7,450 bases of DNA from Leptolinea sp964424035. Lineage in GTDB: Bacteria; Chloroflexota; Anaerolineae; Anaerolineales; Anaerolineaceae. Below, in pieces: positions 1 through 5,944 of the stretch. The stretch covers positions 1 through 7,450 of the forward strand of contig CAYRHB010000146.1 of assembly GCA_964424035.1 (NCBI GenBank). The letters run 5' to 3'. Every line of letters begins with the position of its first letter. The first letter of the stretch is position 1. The notes beneath the pieces are model-generated. The model was not told the DNA's origin and made no database searches. It was given only the letters and a program-made list of their open reading frames with translations. A program made the position numbers and the translations under genes.

Positions 1-378
1 GCCATTGCCATCGGCGCCGGGTTCGCATTTCTAGCCGTCTTCCTGCAAAAGATCCTGGTCGGAATTGCCGGATTTATCGCTGTCGGGTTTTTATCGATCT
101 CGCTTATTGAAACATTACAGTTCAATCTATCCGATTGGAACTGGGCTGTCTTCCTCGTAGGTGGTTTGATCGGGATCTTTTTGGTCAAACTGCTCTTTGA
201 CCTGGCGCTTGTCATTATCACCAGTTTCGCCGGTGCAACCCTGATCATCCGTGGATTGGATCTGGGTGGTTCAAACGGACTGATCATACTGTTGGTACTG
301 ATTCTAGCCGGGATCGTTATCCAATCAGCCCAGAACAGGTCCAAACCGGTGGTTGTTTCCAGCGAACCGAGGTCATAA
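1..378 (+). CDS. Small multi-pass membrane protein, C-terminal 125 residues (possibly DUF4203-like), 5' end cut by window
   Basis: The reading frame is open from base 1 to a TAA at 376-378, so the true start lies outside the window. The 125 visible residues are almost entirely hydrophobic. I count about five membrane segments, at fragment residues roughly 2-16, 19-37, 47-64, 66-86 and 92-109, followed by a short polar tail with basic residues. The stretch with KLLFDLALVIITSFAGATLI resembles the Gly/Ala-rich helices of DUF4203 (TMEM198/TM7SF3-like) proteins; this family guess is from memory and is tentative. An internal ATG at 166 exists, but the same frame continues upstream with equally good membrane sequence, so it is not the start. 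The gene ends 5 bp before an MscS-type channel, and the two are probably cotranscribed. No biochemical function can be assigned; a role in the cell envelope is an inference from location alone. Confidence 0.8.
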   Translation, partial: AIAIGAGFAFLAVFLQKILVGIAGFIAVGFLSISLIETLQFNLSDWNWAVFLVGGLIGIFLVKLLFDLALVIITSFAGATLIIRGLDLGGSNGLIILLVLILAGIVIQSAQNRSKPVVVSSEPRS

Positions 379-383
379 ATTCC

Positions 384-1202
384 ATGGGCACTATCGACAA
401 TGGACAGATCACCATTAAACCGGTAAGCATTGAAACGTTGATGATCATTCTGGCGTTCTTCGCGGCAGCTTTTGTGATTTCCTTTTTGGGTGGATTTTTT
501 GCCAGGCGGATGGTCTCACTGGCACGTTTCGCACCCAAACAGCGCCGCCCGTCTCTGGAACGTACCCGTACATTGAAATCGCTTTTAACCAGCGGGATCA
601 CAATGTTATCCTTCCTGCTGGCCATCCTGGCATCCATGTCATTGTTTATTCCCATGACAACCCTTATCTGGATCATCGGATTGTTTTCCGCCGCCTTCGG
701 GTTGGGAGCCAAACCGTTGATCAGTGATCTGCTGTCCGGAATGAGCTTTATCTTTAATGTTACATTTGATATCGGTGAAAAGATCGAATTCTATATTCCG
801 GGAGGGAATATCCAGGGAGTGGTGGAAGAGATCAATTTAACCACAACCCTGGTGCGTGCCTCCACCGGAGAGATGTTCACCCTTCCGAATGGCGAAATCC
901 GTATCGTTCGAAATTTCAGCCGGGGGAAATTTTCCAATGCCAATATCAGCCTGTATGTGCCTCCGCAGGATATGGGGAGGGCAACAGAAGCTCTACGTTC
1001 CATCAGCAACGAAACATTTTCCACTATTGAAGATCTGTTGGAGCCTTTCCAGGTCATCGGTTCAACCAACCTTTCAGGCAGCAAGGTGGAGATTAAAGTG
1101 ATTGCCAAAGCATCATTTGGAAAAGCGGCTGAACTGCGGTTGCAATTAATGGATCGGATTCAGGATCGATTTCATGCTGAAGAAATTGAACTGGCCGGAT
1201 GA
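384..1202 (+). CDS. MscS-family small-conductance mechanosensitive ion channel
   Basis: A 272-residue inner-membrane channel predicted to open under membrane tension and release solutes during hypo-osmotic shock. Hydrophobic helices lie at about residues 17-40, 66-88 and 92-127. The third is the pore-type helix, rich in Gly and Ala (GLFSAAFGLGAKPLISDLLSG, residues 99-119, less one Gly of the usual pattern), as in MscS TM3. It is followed by the MscS beta domain (about 130-180) with the typical GxxxGVVEEI segment and the FTLPNGEI turn (155-162), and then by an alpha/beta C-terminal domain ending near residue 268. Length is close to E. coli MscS (286 aa), with three helices and no large periplasmic extension. 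The ATG at 384 is preceded by GAGGT (369-373) with a 10-base spacer, inside the end of the upstream gene. The 5 bp gap to that gene suggests an operon. The family call is firm; ion selectivity and gating threshold are unknown. Confidence 0.93.
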   Translation: MGTIDNGQITIKPVSIETLMIILAFFAAAFVISFLGGFFARRMVSLARFAPKQRRPSLERTRTLKSLLTSGITMLSFLLAILASMSLFIPMTTLIWIIGLFSAAFGLGAKPLISDLLSGMSFIFNVTFDIGEKIEFYIPGGNIQGVVEEINLTTTLVRASTGEMFTLPNGEIRIVRNFSRGKFSNANISLYVPPQDMGRATEALRSISNETFSTIEDLLEPFQVIGSTNLSGSKVEIKVIAKASFGKAAELRLQLMDRIQDRFHAEEIELAG

Positions 1203-1277
1203 TATGGTTCTTAATTCCAACGTAATTAACAAAAAATCCACAGAACACCGGCTACCACAACAAAAGGGTGGTTGATT
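1203..1277 (+). other. Short intergenic gap with an AT-rich dyad and the kinase ribosome binding site
   Basis: The 75 bp between the channel stop and the kinase start contains an inverted repeat TTAATT (1211-1216) / AATTAA (1224-1229) with a 7-base loop. It has no T-tract after it, so it is not an intrinsic terminator. AGGGTGG (1265-1271) is a plausible ribosome binding site 6 bases before the GTG at 1278. I see no convincing -35/-10 pair, so the kinase may be cotranscribed with the channel. Confidence 0.4.
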
Positions 1278-2612
1278 GTGTCTTTGCCCATTGATACCAG
1301 ACCTGGAGATCTGCTGGGAAAATACCGAATACTGGAACGAATTGGCGGCGGCGGAATGGCCGAAGTTTTCCGTGGACGACATGAAAAACTGGACAGGACC
1401 GTGGCCATCAAGGTTTTGCATTCCTCGCTTGCTCAGGAATCTGATTTCATCGCCCGTTTTGAAAGGGAAGCCAGGCTGGCTGCCAATCTGAGACATTCCA
1501 ATATTGTGCAGGTGTATGATTTTGACTAACAGGGCGACCGCCTGTATATGGTTATGGAATTGATCAGCGGGGGAACCTTGAAGGATCTGCTTGATCAGAA
1601 AGAAACTGCAGGGGAATATCTATCCCCGGATGAGATCACGCGGATACTTTCACAAATTGCCGGCGCTTTGGATTATGCCCACGAACAGGGAATGCTTCAC
1701 CGTGACCTGAAGCCATCCAATATTTTGCTGGATGCGGAGGGTAACGCTTATCTCTCTGATTTCGGCATTGCCCGGATTATCGGTCAATCCGGTATTACCC
1801 GCAGCGGTGCCATTATGGGGACCCCGGCTTATATGTCACCCGAACAGGGCGAAGATCAACCCCTGTCCTCTTCCAGCGACCTGTATTCACTGGGTATTAT
1901 TCTTTTTGAGATGCTCACCGGGCAAGTGCCTTTTGATGCTGAATCCCCGCTGGTTGTGCTTCAGAAACAAGTGCATTCCCCCCTCCCATCACTCTCCGAA
2001 TTCCGGCCCGATCTACCCCAAGAGCTGGATACTCTACTTCAAAAAGCATTGTCCAAAGATCCTGCCATCCGGTTTAAAACTGCCCGTGAACTGCTCAACG
2101 CTTTCAAATCCGTTAAGATCCAATCGACCCTGAATAAGCCGGTACACGAAACCGGCGCTACCCCGGTTCGAACTGTGAAAACTGCGGAGAATAGGGATAT
2201 GCTGGCTGGAAAATCCGGCGTTTTGAGCAGTTGGATTCCAGCTTTCGTGATTATCTTTCTGGTCTTGGTAGCTGCGGGAGCATTGATCTGGATAGCCAGA
2301 CAATCCAACCTGGCGACCATTAAACGCTGTACCACAGTGAAGAGCTGTGAAGCTGCTGCCATTCAACTGCTGGATGCCAATCGCCCGGCACTGGCAGCAG
2401 AGGCATACGCCAAAGCGGCTTCCCTGGTTGATGAGATCGACCAATCGGAATGGGCACAGATGCGCTGTGACCAGGCGGATCTGCTGATCCGGCTGAAAAG
2501 AACCAGCGAAGCTATCATAGCGTATCGGGAATGCGCGATCTGGACGCATAATGAAACTGACCTGGACTTTCTGCGCCAGTATGCCCAGCAAAAGTTGAAA
2601 AAACTTCGTTAG
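1278..2612 (+). pseudogene. Membrane-anchored Hanks-type Ser/Thr protein kinase interrupted by an in-frame TAA (1527-1529)
   Basis: Both halves lie in the same frame, separated only by TAA at codon 84. Numbered over the full frame, the part before the stop has the Gly-rich loop IGGGGMAEVF (22-31), the ATP-binding Lys VAIK (K45) and the alpha-C Glu (E64), ending at NIVQVYDFD. The part after the stop resumes with the expected hinge (QGDRLYMVMELI), the catalytic HRDLKPSN (D143), DFG (161-163) and GTPAYMSPEQ (about 191-200). A juxtamembrane linker, one membrane helix (about 307-329) and a C-terminal outer domain of about 115 residues with TPR-like helices and four Cys follow. GTG 1278 is preferred over TTG 1272 because AGGGTGG sits 6 bases upstream. 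Translation of the second part could restart at ATG 1548, but it would lack the Gly loop and Lys, and the first part would lack the catalytic loop. Neither could be an active kinase alone. Explanations are a recent nonsense mutation, a sequencing or assembly error, or readthrough. Kinase identity is certain; disruption is as the sequence stands. Confidence 0.9.
1527..1529 (+). other. Premature in-frame stop codon in the kinase
   Basis: The TAA follows the codons for YDFD and precedes CAG GGC GAC. No shift is needed to rejoin the two parts. A single base change would restore a sense codon, for example CAA (Gln), GAA (Glu) or TAC/TAT (Tyr). TAA is a genuine terminator elsewhere in the window (end of the first membrane protein and of the PfkB kinase), so this is not a reassigned codon. 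Confidence 0.9.
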
Positions 2613-2634
2613 AATACCTTTTTCTGCTATTTAC

Positions 2635-2665
2635 TACAGTTATAAACTGTATCAATACCTGATAC
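2635..2665 (+). repeat. Two overlapping inverted repeats
   Basis: The first dyad is TACAGTT (2635-2641), ATA, AACTGTA (2645-2651), a perfect 7 bp stem with a 3-base loop. The second is GTATCA (2649-2654), ATACC, TGATAC (2660-2665), a perfect 6 bp stem. They share GTA at 2649-2651, so in RNA both cannot form completely at once. There is no T-tract downstream. They could be operator half-sites, a weak 3' hairpin for the kinase mRNA, or chance. Confidence 0.4.
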
Positions 2666-2770
2666 GTCGAAAGCTGTTCAACCTGTTTTTCCGCGAAATA
2701 GAGTTCCGATAGAGGGCACAGAATCTCCCCCCTGTAGATAATTCCTGTATTCCGATGAACCTTACACCAG

Positions 2771-2800
2771 TTGAATAATGAGAAATCGTTGGGCTATAAT
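2771..2800 (+). promoter_or_regulatory. Candidate sigma70-type promoter of the Trx-CcdA gene
   Basis: A perfect TATAAT at 2795-2800 lies 18 bp after TTGAAT (2771-2776), which matches the -35 consensus at four of six bases. Transcription would begin near 2806-2808, about 46 bases before the chosen start codon. It sits in the only long non-coding stretch of the plus-strand half and points at the thiol-redox gene. Confidence 0.6.
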
Positions 2801-2807
2801 ATCCCAA
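2789..2807 (+). promoter_or_regulatory. 19 bp near-perfect palindrome centred on the -10 box (possible operator)
   Basis: TTGGGCTATAATATCCCAA has eight of nine base pairs complementary around a central A at 2798; only the C2794/T2802 pair fails. The outer TTGGG/CCCAA arms flank the TATAAT exactly. A repressor bound here would block RNA polymerase. An odd-centred dyad this good may occur about once by chance in a window this size, so position is the main argument. Confidence 0.35.
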
Positions 2808-2853
2808 ATGTTGCCCATAGAAACCCATTCTTAAAAAGAGGATGATCAGTAAT

Positions 2854-4275
2854 ATGCGGATTAAAAGAACAAGCCGGTTTACCATACTTATACTAACCTG
2901 TTTGCTGCTCGCTGTTGCGGCAGCCATTTCCCTTACACAGGTTGTCAATGCAAAAGACGATCACAAAGTTGTCGTAATTTTAATCTGGGGTAATGGATGC
3001 CCGCATTGTGCGGCTGAACGTGAGTTTCTCTCTACGTTGGAACCGTTGTACCCGAATCTCGAAATACGGACTTACGAAGTTTATTACACAGAACCGAACC
3101 TGGCCATCATGGAAAAATTGGCTGAAGGAGGTGGATTTGAAGCGTCCGGTGTTCCCATTGCCATGATCGGTGATAAACACTGGATTGGATTCTCGGATGG
3201 TTATGCAAGGGAAATCGAAGAAACCATACAAACTTGTTCGGTTGAAGGTTGTAAAGATCCGGCTGAAGGAGTTCTAACACAGGAAGAAATTGCCGCCGGA
3301 GTGCCTTTGGCAGAAGTACAGGAAGAAATGGCGGCAGCCAATGGTGAAGCACAAAACACCGAACCAGTCGAATCATATGGTGTTTACACCATTAATATCC
3401 CTCTGATCGGACCGGTGGATCTGGAAAAACAATCCCTGGCAATCGCCACACTTTTAATCAGCTTTATTGACGGGGTAAATCCCTGTTCCATATGGGCATT
3501 GACCATGCTGCTGGCCATCACCCTCCATACCGGGTCGCGCAAGAAAGTGATGACCATCGGAATTGTGTTCATTTTCGTAACGGCATTTGTATATGGACTG
3601 TTCATCCTGGGAATCTTCAGTGCCCTGACCCTTCTCAGTTCCATGGGTTGGATCCAGGTGATCGTCTCGCTTGTCGCTATTTTCTTTGCCATTGTGAACA
3701 TCAAGGATTATTTCTGGTACAAGGAAGGCCTGTCCTTTACCATCGCAGATGAAAAGAAACCCGGCCTCTTCCAGAAGATGCGCAAAGTAGTTGATGCCAG
3801 TGATTCATTCTGGGGTCTTGTGGGGGCTACGGTCGTATTGGCTGCCGGTGTTTCCCTCGTTGAGTTCGCCTGTACCGCCGGTTTCCCGGTTGTTTGGACC
3901 AACCTGTTGTCTGCCCAGCAGATTGCCCCGGTGACTTTTGCTCTCCTGTTGCTTCTATACCTCTTCATCTACCAGGTGGATGAGCTGGTTATCTTCACAG
4001 TGGCCGTTGTGACCCTCAAATCATCCAAGATTGAAGAGAAGCACGGCCGAATTCTCAAGCTTATCGGCGGTACATTGATGCTTTCACTGGCAGTTGCCAT
4101 GCTGGTGGATCCCTTCATCATGAACCGCCTGTCCAGTTCCCTGCTGGTTTTTGGCGCGGCCATCGTGGCAACCCTGCTGGTTCTGGTTATCCATCGCCGT
4201 GTTTTACCGGCCATGGGAATTTATATTGGGACGGAGATGAAACCAGCCGCCAAATCCCGCAAACGGCGATCATAG
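2854..4275 (+). CDS. Secreted thioredoxin-like domain fused to a CcdA/DsbD-type transmembrane electron carrier
   Basis: A 473-residue protein predicted to pass reducing equivalents from the cytoplasm across the membrane to an outward-facing redox domain. It opens with a signal sequence or anchor (MRIKR, hydrophobic core about 9-30, possible cleavage after VNA at 33). A thioredoxin/glutaredoxin-like domain follows, with WGNGCPHC (C49, C52) and the cis-Pro turn GVP (99-101). A second Cys pair, C128 and C133, lies at its end. After an acidic, Ala-rich linker (about 140-185) come about seven membrane segments from residue 192 onward. Two membrane Cys match CcdA/DsbD: DGVNPC (C211) and VEFACTAGFP (C340). 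The tail is basic (KSRKRRS). ATG 2854 is preferred over ATG 2842 because the purine-rich AGAGG ends at 2841, leaving no spacer for the first and 12 bases for the second; this also gives a normal signal n-region. The gene has its own promoter and terminator, so it is probably monocistronic. The redox partner is unknown. Confidence 0.88.
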   Translation: MRIKRTSRFTILILTCLLLAVAAAISLTQVVNAKDDHKVVVILIWGNGCPHCAAEREFLSTLEPLYPNLEIRTYEVYYTEPNLAIMEKLAEGGGFEASGVPIAMIGDKHWIGFSDGYAREIEETIQTCSVEGCKDPAEGVLTQEEIAAGVPLAEVQEEMAAANGEAQNTEPVESYGVYTINIPLIGPVDLEKQSLAIATLLISFIDGVNPCSIWALTMLLAITLHTGSRKKVMTIGIVFIFVTAFVYGLFILGIFSALTLLSSMGWIQVIVSLVAIFFAIVNIKDYFWYKEGLSFTIADEKKPGLFQKMRKVVDASDSFWGLVGATVVLAAGVSLVEFACTAGFPVVWTNLLSAQQIAPVTFALLLLLYLFIYQVDELVIFTVAVVTLKSSKIEEKHGRILKLIGGTLMLSLAVAMLVDPFIMNRLSSSLLVFGAAIVATLLVLVIHRRVLPAMGIYIGTEMKPAAKSRKRRS

Positions 4276-4282
4276 AAACTGT

Positions 4283-4310
4283 ACCGGAAGCTCAATGCTT
4301 CCGGTTTTTT
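4283..4310 (+). terminator. Rho-independent terminator between convergent genes
   Basis: ACCGGAAGC (4283-4291), loop TCAAT, GCTTCCGGT (4297-4305) forms a perfect 9 bp stem, with six T's at 4305-4310. It lies 7 bp after the plus-strand TAG. Read on the minus strand the same hairpin follows directly after the PfkB kinase stop (TAA, 4311-4309), but only a weak run (ACAGTTTC) comes after it. It is therefore strong for the plus strand and perhaps partly active for the minus strand. Confidence 0.9.
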
Positions 4311-5244
4311 ATGGGTCCAATGGTTGCAATTCAACCCGGGGTAGTAAATTCTCGATATCCACCCTGCGGCAATCCGCCGTGGCGAGTTGCATACAAACGG
4401 CGCCTGCCATGGCTGTTCCCAAACGCAAGCCTTCTTCCCAAGGCCAACCGGCGGATATTGCGGCAGCCAGTCCAGCCAGCATGCCATCGCCCGCCCCGGC
4501 TGTTGAGACGATGTTTACATCCACTGCCGGTATCCGGTATGCTCTCTCTGGAAGAAGGGCTAGTGACCCTTCCCCTCCCAGTGTGATCACCAGTGAGCAT
4601 CCATATCGATCCCGGATCTTCCTCCCGGCGATGACAACATCCTCCACAGTTGGTAACGGACAGCCAGCCAATTCTTCCAATTCAGTCCGGTTGGGTTTGA
4701 TCAGCGTGGGATGACCGTTCAAACCCTCTGCCAGACATGGGCCACTGGTATCCAGTATTACCGGAATACTCTTTTTAACAGCCCTTGAAACCAGACCTGT
4801 ATACCAGGTCTCCGGTACGCCTGTTGGTACGGTACCACCGATCACCAAACAGGTGGCTGATCCGAGTGCGCGTTCATAGCGTTCATCCAGATCAGTAATG
4901 TGTTCCTGCCGGACTATAAGCGATGGAACGGCAAAAGTTGATTGTCCGCTTCCATCCTCCATGACGATCACTGTATGCACACGGGTCTCGCCTTCCACCA
5001 GAGTGAAATCCGTTGTTACCCCCTTTTCCTGAAGCATATCCGCCATCAATTTCCCGGAAGCTCCGGCTGCAAATCCCAGTGCCAGACTGGGAATCCCATA
5101 CTCGCCCAGAATCCATGATGCGTCTGCGGCTTTTCCACCCATACCAATGGCCGACCGGTTGGCCCGTATTGTTCTGTTCAGCGAAAACTCGGGGACAACC
5201 AGAGTCCGGTCAATACAGGTGTTGGGGTTGACCGTAACGATCAT
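4309..5244 (-). CDS. PfkB-family sugar-phosphate kinase (1-phosphofructokinase / tagatose-6-phosphate kinase type)
   Basis: A 311-residue cytoplasmic kinase of the FruK/LacC branch, expected to transfer phosphate from ATP to a ketose phosphate. The N-terminus MIVTVNPNTCIDRT aligns with the family's VTLNPxID(R)T. KPNRTELEEL (183-192) and TLGGEGSL (221-228) are typical. The catalytic and anion-hole motif is STAGAGDGMLAG with D253 as the likely base. Substrate-side motifs deviate: GGKAAD (36-41) in place of the usual GGKGxN, and TRVH (87-90) in place of TRxN. ATG 5244 is preferred because it starts exactly at the family N-terminus. A TTG at 5253 overlapping the aldolase TGA is the alternative and would add three residues. 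No strong ribosome binding site precedes either, so translation is probably coupled to the aldolase 5 bp upstream. It is the last gene of the isomerase-aldolase-kinase cassette. Family certain, substrate unknown. Confidence 0.9.
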   Translation of the reverse strand: MIVTVNPNTCIDRTLVVPEFSLNRTIRANRSAIGMGGKAADASWILGEYGIPSLALGFAAGASGKLMADMLQEKGVTTDFTLVEGETRVHTVIVMEDGSGQSTFAVPSLIVRQEHITDLDERYERALGSATCLVIGGTVPTGVPETWYTGLVSRAVKKSIPVILDTSGPCLAEGLNGHPTLIKPNRTELEELAGCPLPTVEDVVIAGRKIRDRYGCSLVITLGGEGSLALLPERAYRIPAVDVNIVSTAGAGDGMLAGLAAAISAGWPWEEGLRLGTAMAGAVCMQLATADCRRVDIENLLPRVELQPLDP

Positions 5245-5249
5245 ATCTT

Positions 5250-5933
5250 TCAACCGGGATGTTCAGACTTAAATCGGGCCATCGTATTGGCGCAGGTTTT
5301 TGAGATAATACATCCGGGATCGGTTTCTGCCGCTAACAGGCTGCGTGCCTGCAAAATGATATACGCGTTCCTGTCCAATCGTTCCGTAACATCGAAACCT
5401 GTTTCCAGGTCCGGCGCCAGTATGAAAAGACCATGGTAGGCAGCCATAACCGCCGCGCCGCAGGTTTTAATGCGATCATCCTGCCCGCGAAAGATTCCCA
5501 GCAGGTTTTCAGCCAGCAGTCCGGAATGGGCTGTGGCGTATGGGCATACCGGGATTTCTCCATATTTCTGTGTGGCTTCCATAACCGGCGGCATCATGAG
5601 GTTGGCACAACAAAAAACCATAATGTTCATTGTATGGGAATGGACAACTGCGCCTGATTCCGGAAATGTATCCAGCAGGGTGTAATGGACTCTGGCTTCC
5701 CGTGATATCTTCCCGTCACCATCCAGCACCGTTCCATCCGGTTCGGTCACCAGTACCTGTTCCGGCCGTAGGTTCCATTGATATTTACTTCCGGCAAATC
5801 TAGGTGTGATGCAGATATGTTCACCAACCCGAACAGAGATATTCCCGCCGGCTGTATCGGACAGCTTCCGGTCGAACATCAGTTTTCCCAGTTCGGCAAT
5901 TCGAGAACGCGTTTCCGCGTACATGAGGGACAT
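5250..5933 (-). CDS. Class II (FucA/adducin-type) aldolase family protein
   Basis: A 227-residue member of the zinc-dependent class II aldolase/adducin fold. The family includes L-fuculose-1-phosphate aldolase, ribulose-5-phosphate 4-epimerase and methylthioribulose-1-phosphate dehydratase. Visible motifs are TAGGNIS (27-33), the catalytic-acid candidate E79 in ISREA, the zinc pair VVHSH (H98, H100) and the third zinc ligand YHG (H167), in the expected order and spacing. The phosphate-binding turn, usually TP(S/T)G, is here TPRFAGSKYQW (43-53): it carries Arg in place of Ser/Thr and a longer loop. Length is close to E. coli FucA (215 aa). ATG 5933 is well supported, since AGGAG (5944-5940) lies 6 bases upstream and overlaps the isomerase stop codon. 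It sits between a LacAB/RpiB-type isomerase and a LacC/FruK-type kinase, so it probably cleaves the resulting ketose phosphate to dihydroxyacetone phosphate and an aldehyde. An epimerase or dehydratase role remains possible. Confidence 0.88.
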   Translation of the reverse strand: MSLMYAETRSRIAELGKLMFDRKLSDTAGGNISVRVGEHICITPRFAGSKYQWNLRPEQVLVTEPDGTVLDGDGKISREARVHYTLLDTFPESGAVVHSHTMNIMVFCCANLMMPPVMEATQKYGEIPVCPYATAHSGLLAENLLGIFRGQDDRIKTCGAAVMAAYHGLFILAPDLETGFDVTERLDRNAYIILQARSLLAAETDPGCIISKTCANTMARFKSEHPG

Positions 5934-5939
5934 ATCTGT

Positions 5940-5944
5940 CTCCT
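5940..5944 (-). promoter_or_regulatory. Ribosome binding site of the aldolase, overlapping the isomerase stop codon
   Basis: On the minus strand the sequence reads TAGGAG followed by ACAGAT and ATG. The TAG (5945-5943) ends the isomerase and AGGAG is the Shine-Dalgarno element. This fixes the aldolase start at 5933 and implies that ribosomes ending on one gene can load onto the next. Confidence 0.8.

Larger units (their letters stand above)
2613..2853 (+). other. Intergenic regulatory region before the thiol-redox gene
   Basis: About 240 bp without a credible gene. From left to right it has a short T-run (2619-2623) after the kinase stop, two overlapping small dyads (2635-2665), a stretch in which I see nothing (about 2666-2770), a sigma70-like promoter (2771-2800) with a palindrome over the -10 box (2789-2807), and a purine-rich AAAAAGAGG (2833-2841) that serves as ribosome binding site. 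I did not recognise a riboswitch or a strong terminator for the kinase gene. Confidence 0.6.

Noticed and set aside
1272..1529. The N-terminal kinase piece as an independent small protein
   Set aside because: It ends mid-domain and the same frame continues with the rest of the kinase, so it is a fragment of one gene.
1527..1529. TAA as a reassigned sense codon in this organism
   Set aside because: TAA ends other genes here normally (376-378 plus strand; 4311-4309 minus strand), and no other gene contains internal TAA.
2034..2591. Minus-strand frame of 185 codons opposite the kinase C-terminus
   Set aside because: The opposite strand carries clear kinase, membrane and TPR-like sequence; the antisense translation has no recognisable motif.
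2592..2623. AAGTT/AACTT hairpin plus T-run at the end of the kinase gene as a terminator
   Set aside because: The 5 bp AT-rich stem lies inside the coding end and the T-run is 12 bases further on, too weak and too far for an intrinsic terminator.
2652..2948. Minus-strand open frame of 98 codons across the intergenic region
   Set aside because: It overlaps the promoter and signal-peptide region of the thiol-redox gene, has low-complexity composition and no recognisable domain; it looks like chance.
4295..4714. Plus-strand frame of 139 codons opposite the PfkB kinase
   Set aside because: It begins inside the terminator hairpin and its translation is rich in Ser and Pro without motifs, while the other strand encodes a clear PfkB protein.
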